Below are positions 6,222-13,579 of a DNA stretch of 13,579 bases, piece by piece; position 1 is the stretch's first letter, and each line of letters opens with the position of its first letter. The stretch is taken from the NCBI GenBank assembly GCA_029983595.1, contig JASBZD010000025.1, positions 1 through 13,579 of the forward strand, read 5' to 3'. The notes beneath the pieces are model-generated. The model had not been told where the DNA came from. It ran no database searches and worked only from the letters and a program-made list of their open reading frames with translations. The DNA is from Peptoniphilaceae bacterium. GTDB lineage: Bacteria; Bacillota; Clostridia; Tissierellales; Peptoniphilaceae. Both the position numbers and the translations under genes were made by a program.

Positions 6222-8495
6222 ATGGAAATAATTTTAGCTGATTATTATGGATTTTGTGGTGGAGTAAAAAGAGCTGTTAAGTTAACTGAAGAAGCTTTAG
6301 AAAATAACGAAAAAGTATATATAGATGGGATGCTAATTCATAATCATAATGAAACAAATAGACTTGAAAAACTTGGTCTTAATGAACTTAATGAGAATAT
6401 TGAAGATGGAACTTTAATACTAAGATCCCATGGAACTGCACTGGAAAAGAAAATTGAATATGAGAAAATATATGATGTTATAGATACTGTATGTCCAAAA
6501 GTTATAAAAGTTCAAAAGTTAGCAAAAAAATATAAAGATGATTTTTTAGTTATTCTAGGCAAGAAAGATCATCCAGAAGTAGTGAGTATTAATAGTTATT
6601 CATGTTATAATGGATTAGTAATTGAAAACATAGAAGAACTTAAAAAAAATAAAGAAAATCTAATAAATACAGATAAAGAAGTTGTAATAATTTCGCAGAC
6701 TACTTTTAATGAAAATAAATTAAATGAGATATTTGAGTTTTTAGATAGCATAAATATTAAATATAAGTTTTATGACACTATCTGCAACGCTACAAAATTA
6801 AGAAATCAGTCAGTAATTAATCTAGCAAAATCAGTTGATTGTGTTTTAATATTTGGAGATAAAAAAAGTTCTAACTCTACAAAACTATATGAGAATGCAA
6901 AAAAATATAATTCTAATATTTTTTTTATAAATTCTATAGATGAAATAGAAATTTCTAAACTTTTAGTATATAATAGAATAGGTATTAGTGCAGGTGCATC
7001 GACTCCTGCCTGGATTATTAAGGAGGCTATTGAAAAGATGGAAGATATGAACAAAAATGAAATGATGGAAGCTATTGACAGCTCCTTCACAAAAATCAAA
7101 AGAGGTGATATTTTAACAGGTACAGTTCTTTATGTAAATGATACAGAGGTTGGCGTAAATATTAATTATAGAGCTGATGGTATCGTACCTAAAGAAGAAG
7201 TTTCTGATTCGCTTGATGTAAACCCATCTGACTTATTTAAGTCTGGAGATGAAATCGAAGTTTATGTTCTTAAGATGGATGATGGAGATGGCAATGTTTT
7301 ACTTTCTCATAAGAGAATTCAACAAATGAAAAATTGGGAAGTTGTTGAAGGAATGTTCAATAACGAAGAGATTGTTGAAGCTTATGTAAATGAAGTGACT
7401 AAAGGTGGACTTAAATGTGAAGTTTTAGGACTAAATGCATTTATGCCTGCTTCTCACGTATCAGTAGGATATAAAAAAGATTTATCTGAGTTCTTAGATA
7501 AGACTTTAGCTTCAAAAGTTATTGATTTTAATAAAGATAAAAGAAGAATTATTTTATCTAGAAAAGTTGTAGAACAAGAAGAAATCGAACAAAAGAAAAA
7601 AGAAATCTATGAAAATATTAATGTAGGAGACACTATTGAAGGTGTTGTACAAAGACTTACTAACTTTGGTGCTTTCGTAGATATCGGTGGAATAGATGGT
7701 TTAATCCATATTTCACAACTTTCTTGGAATAGAGTAAAACATCCTTCTGATGTTGTAGAACCAGGACAAGAAGTAAATGTAAAAGTTTTAGAAATTGATC
7801 CTGAACAAGATAGAGTAGCATTAGGATTAAAACAACTTACAAAAGAGCCATGGGATCTATTTGTTGAAGAAAACAAAGTTGGCGATATAGTTCAAGGTAA
7901 AGTTGTAAATCTATTAGATTTTGGTGCATTTGTTAAACTTGAAAGTGGTGTTGATGGTTTATTACATGTTTCTCAAATTTCAAGAGTGCATGTTGATAAA
8001 CCTAGCGATAAGTTAGAACAAGGTCAAGATATTGAAGTTGTTATTACTGATATAGACGAAGAAAATAAAAAAATAAGTCTTTCTATTAAAGAAATCGAAA
8101 AACAACGCGCTAGAGAAGCTAGACTTGCTGAAGGTGAAGACGTTAATGATGATATAGAAAATACTGAAGAACCTGCTCCAAAAAAAGAGTCTAACTACGA
8201 TAGAGTTAACGAAAAAAGAAGCAAGAGACAAAAAGAAAATAAACCAAGAAATCAAAAAGTAGAACAAGCTAGCAATGATGGATTTGGTATTTCTTTTGCT
8301 GATTTATTTAATAAAGCTGATAGCAATGAAGAAGAGTCATTTGAAGTAGCAGATAATGCTGATGATGATTCAAATGAAGAAATTGCTGAGAATGTAGTTA
8401 TAGAATCTGCAGATGATGAAATTAATAATAACGAAGAAGTATCTGAACTAAACGAAGAAAACGCTGAAGAAGTAGAAGAAACTGAAGAAGCGTAA
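6222..8495 (+). CDS. ispH-rpsA: Fusion of 4-hydroxy-3-methylbut-2-enyl diphosphate reductase (IspH) and ribosomal protein S1
   Basis: This 757-residue protein joins two functions. Residues 1-270 are IspH, the [4Fe-4S] enzyme that makes IPP and DMAPP in the last step of the MEP isoprenoid pathway. All three cluster cysteines are present (C12 in F-C-G-G-V, C91 in T-V-C-P, C188 in C-N-A-T), with H40, H70 and H117, E119 in D-H-P-E, S216-S217-N218 and S260 in G-A-S-T-P for substrate. A linker (271-290) leads to four S1 RNA-binding domains at about 291-364, 380-449, 467-537 and 553-624. Domains 3 and 4 are the most canonical (N-F-G-A-F-V, G-L-I-H-I-S). A long low-complexity tail (638-757) is acidic, with an internal basic patch. 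This fusion is known from Clostridia. The ribosome site is AAAGGA at 6211-6216. An internal ribosome site at the junction may yield free S1 (see 7020-7040). Confidence 0.93.
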   Translation: MEIILADYYGFCGGVKRAVKLTEEALENNEKVYIDGMLIHNHNETNRLEKLGLNELNENIEDGTLILRSHGTALEKKIEYEKIYDVIDTVCPKVIKVQKLAKKYKDDFLVILGKKDHPEVVSINSYSCYNGLVIENIEELKKNKENLINTDKEVVIISQTTFNENKLNEIFEFLDSINIKYKFYDTICNATKLRNQSVINLAKSVDCVLIFGDKKSSNSTKLYENAKKYNSNIFFINSIDEIEISKLLVYNRIGISAGASTPAWIIKEAIEKMEDMNKNEMMEAIDSSFTKIKRGDILTGTVLYVNDTEVGVNINYRADGIVPKEEVSDSLDVNPSDLFKSGDEIEVYVLKMDDGDGNVLLSHKRIQQMKNWEVVEGMFNNEEIVEAYVNEVTKGGLKCEVLGLNAFMPASHVSVGYKKDLSEFLDKTLASKVIDFNKDKRRIILSRKVVEQEEIEQKKKEIYENINVGDTIEGVVQRLTNFGAFVDIGGIDGLIHISQLSWNRVKHPSDVVEPGQEVNVKVLEIDPEQDRVALGLKQLTKEPWDLFVEENKVGDIVQGKVVNLLDFGAFVKLESGVDGLLHVSQISRVHVDKPSDKLEQGQDIEVVITDIDEENKKISLSIKEIEKQRAREARLAEGEDVNDDIENTEEPAPKKESNYDRVNEKRSKRQKENKPRNQKVEQASNDGFGISFADLFNKADSNEEESFEVADNADDDSNEEIAENVVIESADDEINNNEEVSELNEENAEEVEETEEA
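7020..7040 (+). promoter_or_regulatory. Candidate internal ribosome binding site and start for stand-alone S1
   Basis: AAGGAGG at 7020-7026, preceded by T at 7019, is a full complement of the 16S rRNA 3' end. The ATG at 7038 (M273), 11 bases downstream, is in the frame of the fusion, and M276 at 7047 is also available. The site lies exactly at the IspH/S1 junction and would give a 485-residue protein carrying all four S1 domains. The spacing is longer than the usual 5-9 bases, and the sequence also encodes K-E, so chance is possible. Confidence 0.45.
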
Positions 8496-8514
8496 AATAT
8501 AATAAATAAATTTT

Positions 8515-8541
8515 AAGGGCTAGATTTTTCTAGTCCTTTTT
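8515..8541 (+). terminator. Rho-independent terminator after ispH-rpsA
   Basis: A 10-bp stem pairs 8515-8524 (AAGGGCTAGA) with 8529-8538 (TCTAGTCCTT), with one G-T wobble (8519/8534) and a TTTT loop. It is followed by T at 8537-8541. It lies 20 bases after the rpsA stop and ends the long upstream transcription unit. Only 14 bases separate the T-tract from the miaB ATG. Confidence 0.8.
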
Positions 8542-8555
8542 AGATAAGAGGACTA
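8531..8555 (+). promoter_or_regulatory. Candidate hairpin hiding the miaB ribosome site, alternative to the terminator
   Basis: TAGTCCTTTT (8531-8540) can pair with AAGAGGACTA (8546-8555) over 10 bp with one wobble (8538/8548) and a 5-base loop. The second strand contains the miaB Shine-Dalgarno sequence (AGAGGA, 8547-8552) and ends at the base before the ATG. The first strand is also the descending arm of the terminator, so the two hairpins exclude each other. The pairing is seen directly; any regulatory use is inference. Some complementarity is expected because the terminator arm contains TCCT, but the match extends well beyond that. Confidence 0.4.
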
Positions 8556-9923
8556 ATGACTAACGAAGAATATATCAAATTTTTTAAAGAAAATAAATCT
8601 AGTAATAATAAATTTCATGTTAGGACATATGGATGTCAGATGAACGAACATGACTCAGAACAAGTAGAATTTATTATGTCAACTCTAGGAATGAAAAAGA
8701 CTGATGATTATACTGATGCTGATTATATTATTATTAATACTTGTGCTGTTAGAGCGACTGCAGAAAATAAGGTTAATGGATTTTTAGGCATTCTAAAACA
8801 TGAGAAAGAAAGAAATAAAGACTTTAAAATAGTTGTTTCTGGATGTCTTCCTAATGCAGAGAAAGATCTAGATGAATTTTTAAGACTTAATAATCATATA
8901 GATATTTTAATGGGAACAGCTAATTATAATAAACTTCCTGAACTTTTATATAACAGCTTATATGATAAAAAGACTATAGTTGATATTAGTGACCAATATG
9001 ACGTTGAGTCAATGGATTTAAACTATAATAGAATGTATAACCATAAAGCGTTTGTTAATATTATGTATGGGTGTAATAATTTTTGTACTTATTGCATAGT
9101 ACCATATACACGAGGAAGAGAAGTAAGCAGAAAACTTGATGATGTAGTTGATGAAATTACTAAATTATCAGCTAATGGGGTGAAAGAAGTTACTCTTCTA
9201 GGTCAAAATGTTAACTCTTATGGTAAAACGTTAGATGGAAATGTAGATTTTTCTATGCTTTTAAAAGAAATTAATAAAATAGATGGTATAAAAAGAATTA
9301 GATTTATGACTTCTCATCCTAGAGATATTTCTGATGAAGTAATAAATTCTTATAAAACATTAGGAAATTTATCAAAACATCTTCATCTACCGGTTCAATC
9401 TGGTAGCAATAAAGTTTTAAAAGAGATGAATAGGCATTATACTAGAGAAGACTATCTTTCTAAAATAAATAAAATTAAAGAAATTTCTTCAGATATTGCT
9501 TTAACTACAGATATTATAGTAGGTTTTCCAGGAGAGACTGAAGAGGACTTTTTAGATACTTTAGATCTAGTTAATGAAGTAGGATTTGATTCAGTTTTTA
9601 CATTTATATTTTCCCAAAGAGAAGGGACAAAAGCTGCATATAGAGAAGATCAGATTCCGCACGATATAAAAATGGAAAGATTTAATCGTTTATTAGATGC
9701 TGTAAATAAAAATGCTCTAGAAAAAAACTTAAAATATATTGGTAAATCTGTTTTAGTATTAGTAGATGAAATATCTAAAACTGATGAAAATATGTTATCA
9801 GGTAAAACTGATACTTTTAAAACGGTTAATTTTAAAGGCGATAAAGAATTAATTGGAGATATAGTGAAAGTAAAAATAACTGATGCTAATACTTTTAGTT
9901 TACAAGGTATAATAGATGAGTAA
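8556..9923 (+). CDS. miaB: tRNA-2-methylthio-N6-(dimethylallyl)adenosine synthase MiaB
   Basis: MiaB is a radical-SAM methylthiotransferase that converts i6A to ms2i6A at position 37 of tRNAs reading UNN codons, next to the anticodon. The 455-residue protein has the N-terminal MTTase domain with its [4Fe-4S] cysteines C27 (Y-G-C-Q-M-N), C63 (N-T-C-A-V-R) and C97 (S-G-C-L). The radical-SAM triad is C173-xxx-C177-xx-C180 in Y-G-C-N-N-F-C-T-Y-C. A TRAM RNA-binding domain occupies about 385-455. Y-G-C-Q-M-N and N-T-C-A-V-R-x-x-A-E-N-K are MiaB rather than MtaB/RimO features. The ribosome site AGAGGA (8547-8552) is close to the ATG and lies just beyond the terminator. It overlaps mutS by 8 bases. 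IspH upstream makes the dimethylallyl diphosphate needed for the i6A precursor, though the two genes are separated by the terminator. Confidence 0.95.
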   Translation: MTNEEYIKFFKENKSSNNKFHVRTYGCQMNEHDSEQVEFIMSTLGMKKTDDYTDADYIIINTCAVRATAENKVNGFLGILKHEKERNKDFKIVVSGCLPNAEKDLDEFLRLNNHIDILMGTANYNKLPELLYNSLYDKKTIVDISDQYDVESMDLNYNRMYNHKAFVNIMYGCNNFCTYCIVPYTRGREVSRKLDDVVDEITKLSANGVKEVTLLGQNVNSYGKTLDGNVDFSMLLKEINKIDGIKRIRFMTSHPRDISDEVINSYKTLGNLSKHLHLPVQSGSNKVLKEMNRHYTREDYLSKINKIKEISSDIALTTDIIVGFPGETEEDFLDTLDLVNEVGFDSVFTFIFSQREGTKAAYREDQIPHDIKMERFNRLLDAVNKNALEKNLKYIGKSVLVLVDEISKTDENMLSGKTDTFKTVNFKGDKELIGDIVKVKITDANTFSLQGIIDE

Positions 9924-12510
9924 TTATGATTATGAAAAATTAACCCCAATGATGCGTCAATATTTAGATACAAAAGAGGATTATCCTGATTCTGTATTGA
10001 TGTTTAGAATGGGTGATTTTTATGAGATGTTTTTTGATAATGCTGTTTTTGCTTCTAAAAAATTAAATATTGTGCTAACAGCTAGAGATGCTGGTGTCGA
10101 AAAAAAAGTTCCTATGTGTGGAGTGCCATATCATGCTGCAGATAGCTATATTTCTAAACTAGTTAATGATGGCTATAAAGTAGCTATATGTGAGCAACTT
10201 GAGGACCCTAAAGAATCTAAAGGTCTAGTAAAAAGAGGTGTTACTAGAGTTATAACACCTGGTACAAATTTAGATTTTACTGAAGAAGACTCCTCTAATA
10301 ATTATTTAGGTTCTATTTTTGTTTCTAATAATTCTTATGCATTATCTTATGTAGACTACAGTACAGGTAGTCTATATTTTACATTTAAGAATGAAGATTT
10401 TAATGACTTCAGTAGCCATCTCAGAAATCAGCTTAATATATTGGAGATAAAAGAGCTAATTTTAAACTCAAAAAATATAAATATAGATGATATCTTAAAA
10501 AAGAACAATATTCTAGTTAACTATACAGAAAATACTGACAAAATAAACCTTGAAGAGTTTTTGGATGGTAAAATAATTTCAGTAGAAGATAATAATATAA
10601 TATTAAATAACCAAAATATTAAAAATTCTTTAATAGAACTTATTTCTTATATAGATAAGACCCAATTTGGTGCTTTAGACCATATTAGAAAAATTGAGTA
10701 TATAAATCTAGATAATTTTATGTCTTTAGATAATCATACTCTTGTAAGTCTTGATATTATTTCTGAAATTAATAATAAAAAAGAAGGAACATTATTAAAT
10801 CTTTTAGATAAAACAAAAACTTCAATGGGTTCTAGAAAAATGAAATTTATTATTGAACATCCTCTAATTACTAAAGAAGATATCAATAAAAGATTAGAGT
10901 TTGTAAATATATTATATAATAATTTAATTAATCTAGGTGAGATTAGAAATTTATTAAATGAAATATATGATATTGAGAGAGCGCTAGTAAGAATATCAGG
11001 TGTTTCTAACAGCCCTAAAGATTTATTATTATTAAAAAATTCTCTAAACCCGATAGATAATATTATAGATATATTAAATAAGTTAAATATAAATTTTGGA
11101 ATTTTTAATGATAATAAGAGTATAGAAAAAATAAATGAAATTAAAAATTTAATTAATGACTCTATTTTAGAAAATGCGCTTACATCTCCCAAAGAAGGCT
11201 CTATTATAAAAGATGGATTTTCTGAAAAATTAGATGAGTTAAAAAATAGTTCTACTTATTCTTCTAACTTTATTTTAGAATATGAAAATGAACTTAAAAA
11301 TGAAACTGGTATTAATAAGTTAAAAATTAAATATAATAAGATACTTGGATATTTTATTGAGATTTCTAAATCTTATTTAGATAAAGTACCTGATTATTTT
11401 ATAAGAAAACAGACTCTTGTTGGCTCTGAAAGATATTTTACTGAAAAACTTAAGTCAGCAGAAATGGAAATTCTAAACTCTAAGGATATTATCAATCAGC
11501 TAGAATATGAAATATATTTAGATATTAGAGATATAGTATTAGATAATTATGATTTAATTTTAAATTTAGCCGATGATATTGCTATGTTAGATGTATTTAG
11601 TACTTTTTCTAAAGTATCTTATAATAATGATTATATTAGACCTATTTTTAGTGACGCCAATTCTTTAGAAATTAAAAATGGTCGACATCCAATAGTTGAA
11701 AAAAATGTAGATATATTTATTGATAATGACACAATTATAGATAATAATAAAAATTTTATTATACTTACTGGGCCAAATATGGCTGGTAAATCAACTTATA
11801 TGAGACAGTTAGCTATAATATCTATTATGTATCAGATTGGATGTTTTGTACCAGCTAGTTATGCAAAACTACCAATTTTTGATAAGATTTTTACAAGAAT
11901 TGGCGCTCATGATAATCTCTACTTAGGTGAAAGTACTTTTATGGTAGAGATGAAGGAAATGGCTGATATTATTGATAATGCTACAGATAATAGCTTAATA
12001 ATTCTAGATGAGGTAGGGAGGGGTACTAGTACATATGATGGATTATCATTAGCTAGGGCTTTAATAGAGTATATAATAGAAAGAATTAATGCTAAGACGA
12101 TTTTTGCTACCCATTTTCATGAACTTGTTAGACTTGAAGAGAATTATAGTAATATAAAAAATCAAACTATGTCAGTATCTGAAAATAATGGAGAAATAAA
12201 ATTTTTAAGAAAAGTAATTGATGGCACATCTGATAGATCATATGGGCTTCATGTTGCTAATCTAGCAGGAGTTAAAATAACTATTATTAAAAGAGCTGAG
12301 AAATATTTATCTTTATATGAAAATAATAATAGAGATCCTCAAATTAATTTATTTAGTGAAACTGTTATGGAATATGATAATGACCCTATTAAAGAGAATA
12401 AATCATCTAGCATTATTTTTGATAAATTAGATGAAGTTGACCCAAATGAATTAACTCCAAGAGAAGCACTTGACTTAGTTTATAAATTAAAGGATATTTT
12501 AGATGAGTAG
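9916..12510 (+). CDS. mutS: DNA mismatch repair protein MutS
   Basis: MutS recognises mismatched and slipped base pairs and starts repair. The 864-residue length is typical of MutS1. The N-terminal mismatch-reading motif is G33-D-F-Y-E-M-F39, in which F35 stacks on the mispaired base and E37 contacts it. The connector, lever and clamp domains span roughly 120-560. The ABC ATPase has Walker A G-P-N-M-A-G-K-S-T at 619-627, Walker B I-I-L-D-E at about 695-699 followed by G-R-G-T-S-T (the signature loop), and T-H-F-H at 732-735. Q-I-N-L-F at 809-813, in the C-terminal tail, resembles a sliding-clamp binding motif. It overlaps miaB (ATGAGTAA) and mutL (ATGAGTAG) by 8 bases each, with AAGG at 9904-9907 as a weak ribosome site. 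Confidence 0.96.
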   Translation: MSNYDYEKLTPMMRQYLDTKEDYPDSVLMFRMGDFYEMFFDNAVFASKKLNIVLTARDAGVEKKVPMCGVPYHAADSYISKLVNDGYKVAICEQLEDPKESKGLVKRGVTRVITPGTNLDFTEEDSSNNYLGSIFVSNNSYALSYVDYSTGSLYFTFKNEDFNDFSSHLRNQLNILEIKELILNSKNINIDDILKKNNILVNYTENTDKINLEEFLDGKIISVEDNNIILNNQNIKNSLIELISYIDKTQFGALDHIRKIEYINLDNFMSLDNHTLVSLDIISEINNKKEGTLLNLLDKTKTSMGSRKMKFIIEHPLITKEDINKRLEFVNILYNNLINLGEIRNLLNEIYDIERALVRISGVSNSPKDLLLLKNSLNPIDNIIDILNKLNINFGIFNDNKSIEKINEIKNLINDSILENALTSPKEGSIIKDGFSEKLDELKNSSTYSSNFILEYENELKNETGINKLKIKYNKILGYFIEISKSYLDKVPDYFIRKQTLVGSERYFTEKLKSAEMEILNSKDIINQLEYEIYLDIRDIVLDNYDLILNLADDIAMLDVFSTFSKVSYNNDYIRPIFSDANSLEIKNGRHPIVEKNVDIFIDNDTIIDNNKNFIILTGPNMAGKSTYMRQLAIISIMYQIGCFVPASYAKLPIFDKIFTRIGAHDNLYLGESTFMVEMKEMADIIDNATDNSLIILDEVGRGTSTYDGLSLARALIEYIIERINAKTIFATHFHELVRLEENYSNIKNQTMSVSENNGEIKFLRKVIDGTSDRSYGLHVANLAGVKITIIKRAEKYLSLYENNNRDPQINLFSETVMEYDNDPIKENKSSSIIFDKLDEVDPNELTPREALDLVYKLKDILDE

Positions 12511-13579
12511 TATTATAAAAACCTTATCTGACGAAACAATTATAAAAATAGCAGCAGGTGAGGTGATAGAAAATCCTGCATCTGTTGTAAAAGAATTAGT
12601 AGAAAACTCAATAGATGCTAATGCAAAAAATATTAATATTGAGATTAAAAATAATGGAGCAAGTTTAATTAAAGTTTCTGACGATGGTGATGGATTTAAT
12701 AAAGAAGATCTTAAATTAGCTTTTAAAAGACACACGACATCTAAGATTAATAATATTAATCAGTTATATAAAGCTCTTACACTTGGATTTAGAGGAGAGG
12801 CTTTATCTAGTATATCTAGTGCTTCAGATGTGACTATTATCACTAAACAGATAGATGATGAGATTGGAAGTATTTCTTATGTTGATAATAATGGTAATAT
12901 AATTTCTAGTGAAGAAATAGTTACTAATTTAGGGACAACTATTATTTGTAGAGATCTATTTAAGAATATACCAGTAAGGAAAGAGTATCTAAGTACTAAG
13001 AATTTTGAAATAAATAAAACTAATGATTTGATTACTAAACTTTCACTATCTCATAATGATATATCATTTAGTTATATAAAAGATGATAAATTAATATTAA
13101 AAACTAATAGTAACTCTTCAGTTTTAAATAATATCTATTCTGTTTTAGGTGAAGATATATCAAAAAACTTGATATCTATTAATTATGAAGATAGTGATTT
13201 TAAAATAAGTGGATATATTTCAAACAATCATTTATTTAGATCTAACCGAAATTATCAATATTTATTTGTAAATAATAGAATAGTAAATAGTTCTCTAATT
13301 TCAAATGAAGTAGAGAAGGCATATGGTTCTATAATTCCTATAAATAGATTTCCTGTTTTTATATTATATATCGACATAAATCCAGAATTAATTGATGTAA
13401 ATATTCACCCTAAAAAAGATATAATAAAAATATTAAATATAGATGAGATAAATATTATAATTAGAGAATTAATAAATGATGCTTTATTTAGTAATTTAAA
13501 GATAACCGAGTTTAATAAAGCGACAGAAAATAAATCATCTAATAATATTTTTGATCTACAATCTAAAAAAAATATTTTA
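12503..13579 (+). CDS. mutL: DNA mismatch repair protein MutL, N-terminal part (runs off the window)
   Basis: MutL is the GHKL ATPase recruited by MutS. The window holds 359 codons with no stop. Motif I, K-E-L-V-E-N-S-I-D-A at 30-39, gives E31 (general base) and N35 (magnesium). Motif II is D60-D-G-D-G64, where the second position is D rather than the more usual N. R-H-T-T-S-K is at 76-81 and the ATP lid block G-F-R-G-E-A-L-S-S-I at 95-104. The transducer domain follows, ending near the conserved N-x-H-P-K-K block, and a variable linker begins before the edge. The C-terminal endonuclease region expected in Firmicutes would lie outside the window. The ATG overlaps the mutS stop by 8 bases with AAAGGA at 12489-12494 as ribosome site. 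Confidence 0.95.
   Translation, partial: MSSIIKTLSDETIIKIAAGEVIENPASVVKELVENSIDANAKNINIEIKNNGASLIKVSDDGDGFNKEDLKLAFKRHTTSKINNINQLYKALTLGFRGEALSSISSASDVTIITKQIDDEIGSISYVDNNGNIISSEEIVTNLGTTIICRDLFKNIPVRKEYLSTKNFEINKTNDLITKLSLSHNDISFSYIKDDKLILKTNSNSSVLNNIYSVLGEDISKNLISINYEDSDFKISGYISNNHLFRSNRNYQYLFVNNRIVNSSLISNEVEKAYGSIIPINRFPVFILYIDINPELIDVNIHPKKDIIKILNIDEINIIIRELINDALFSNLKITEFNKATENKSSNNIFDLQSKKNIL

Noticed and set aside
8013..8267. A 84-codon - strand frame rich in F, I and S that looks like a membrane protein
   Set aside because: It is the antisense of the E/K-rich S1 tail; GAA and AAA codons read backward give TTC and TTT, which explains the hydrophobic look.
8498..8503. Perfect TATAAT just after the rpsA stop as a promoter for miaB
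   Set aside because: No acceptable -35 box lies 16-18 bases upstream, and a transcript from it would run straight into the terminator at 8515-8541. In this AT-rich spacer the hexamer is likely chance.
8496..8555. Small RNA or riboswitch in the only intergenic space
   Set aside because: Sixty bases leave room only for the terminator and the miaB ribosome site; no known riboswitch core can be fitted.
10734..11192. A 152-codon open frame on the - strand inside mutS
   Set aside because: It lies wholly within the conserved MutS lever region in antisense, has low-complexity composition (I, L, S, F) expected from the complement of AT-rich coding DNA, and has no ribosome site or recognisable domain.
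12499..12735. A 78-codon - strand frame at the mutS/mutL junction
   Set aside because: It is antisense to the highly conserved MutL ATPase motifs and has no independent support.
1..13579. CRISPR array, insertion sequence, prophage or defence system
   Set aside because: No spaced direct repeats, transposase, integrase or inverted terminal repeats are visible. Every stretch is accounted for by conserved housekeeping genes in an order normal for Clostridia-like bacteria.

Overview
This is a stretch of bacterial core genome. It is very AT-rich, almost entirely coding, and every gene lies on the + strand. Gene content and order (recN, NUDIX, M50 protease, scpA, scpB, rluB, mnmM, HI0933-type flavoprotein, cmk, plsC, an ispH-rpsA fusion, then miaB, mutS, mutL) point to a low-GC Firmicute of the Clostridia/Tissierellia group. 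The IspH-S1 ribosomal protein fusion is a hallmark of that group. A Gram-positive anaerobic coccus of the Peptoniphilaceae type is a reasonable guess from composition, but the sequence alone does not fix the genus.

Layout: positions 1-119 hold the last codons of a probable recN. From 142 to 8495 there is one tightly packed run of ten genes with overlaps or gaps of a few bases. They cover ADP-ribose hydrolysis (NUDIX), a membrane metalloprotease, chromosome condensation (ScpA/ScpB), rRNA pseudouridylation (RluB), tRNA wobble-base methylation (MnmM), a flavoprotein of unknown role, CMP kinase, lysophosphatidate acyltransferase, and the isoprenoid enzyme IspH fused to ribosomal protein S1. The only noncoding stretch of any size is 60 bases (8496-8555), which carries a rho-independent terminator. 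Beyond it, miaB, mutS and the start of mutL overlap one another (8556 to the window end) and form a tRNA-modification/mismatch-repair unit.

Most of the window is ordinary housekeeping DNA, and I found no mobile element, CRISPR array, tRNA or rRNA. Two places stand out. First, inside the ispH-rpsA gene, exactly at the domain junction, a full-strength Shine-Dalgarno sequence precedes an in-frame ATG, and codon choice changes there. This suggests that a free S1 protein may also be made from the fused gene. Second, the terminator before miaB sits so close to miaB that no promoter fits between them. Its descending arm can instead pair over 10 bp with the miaB ribosome binding site, giving two mutually exclusive hairpins, a possible attenuator-like switch for the miaB-mutS-mutL unit. 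Both are inferences from sequence and need RNA-level tests.
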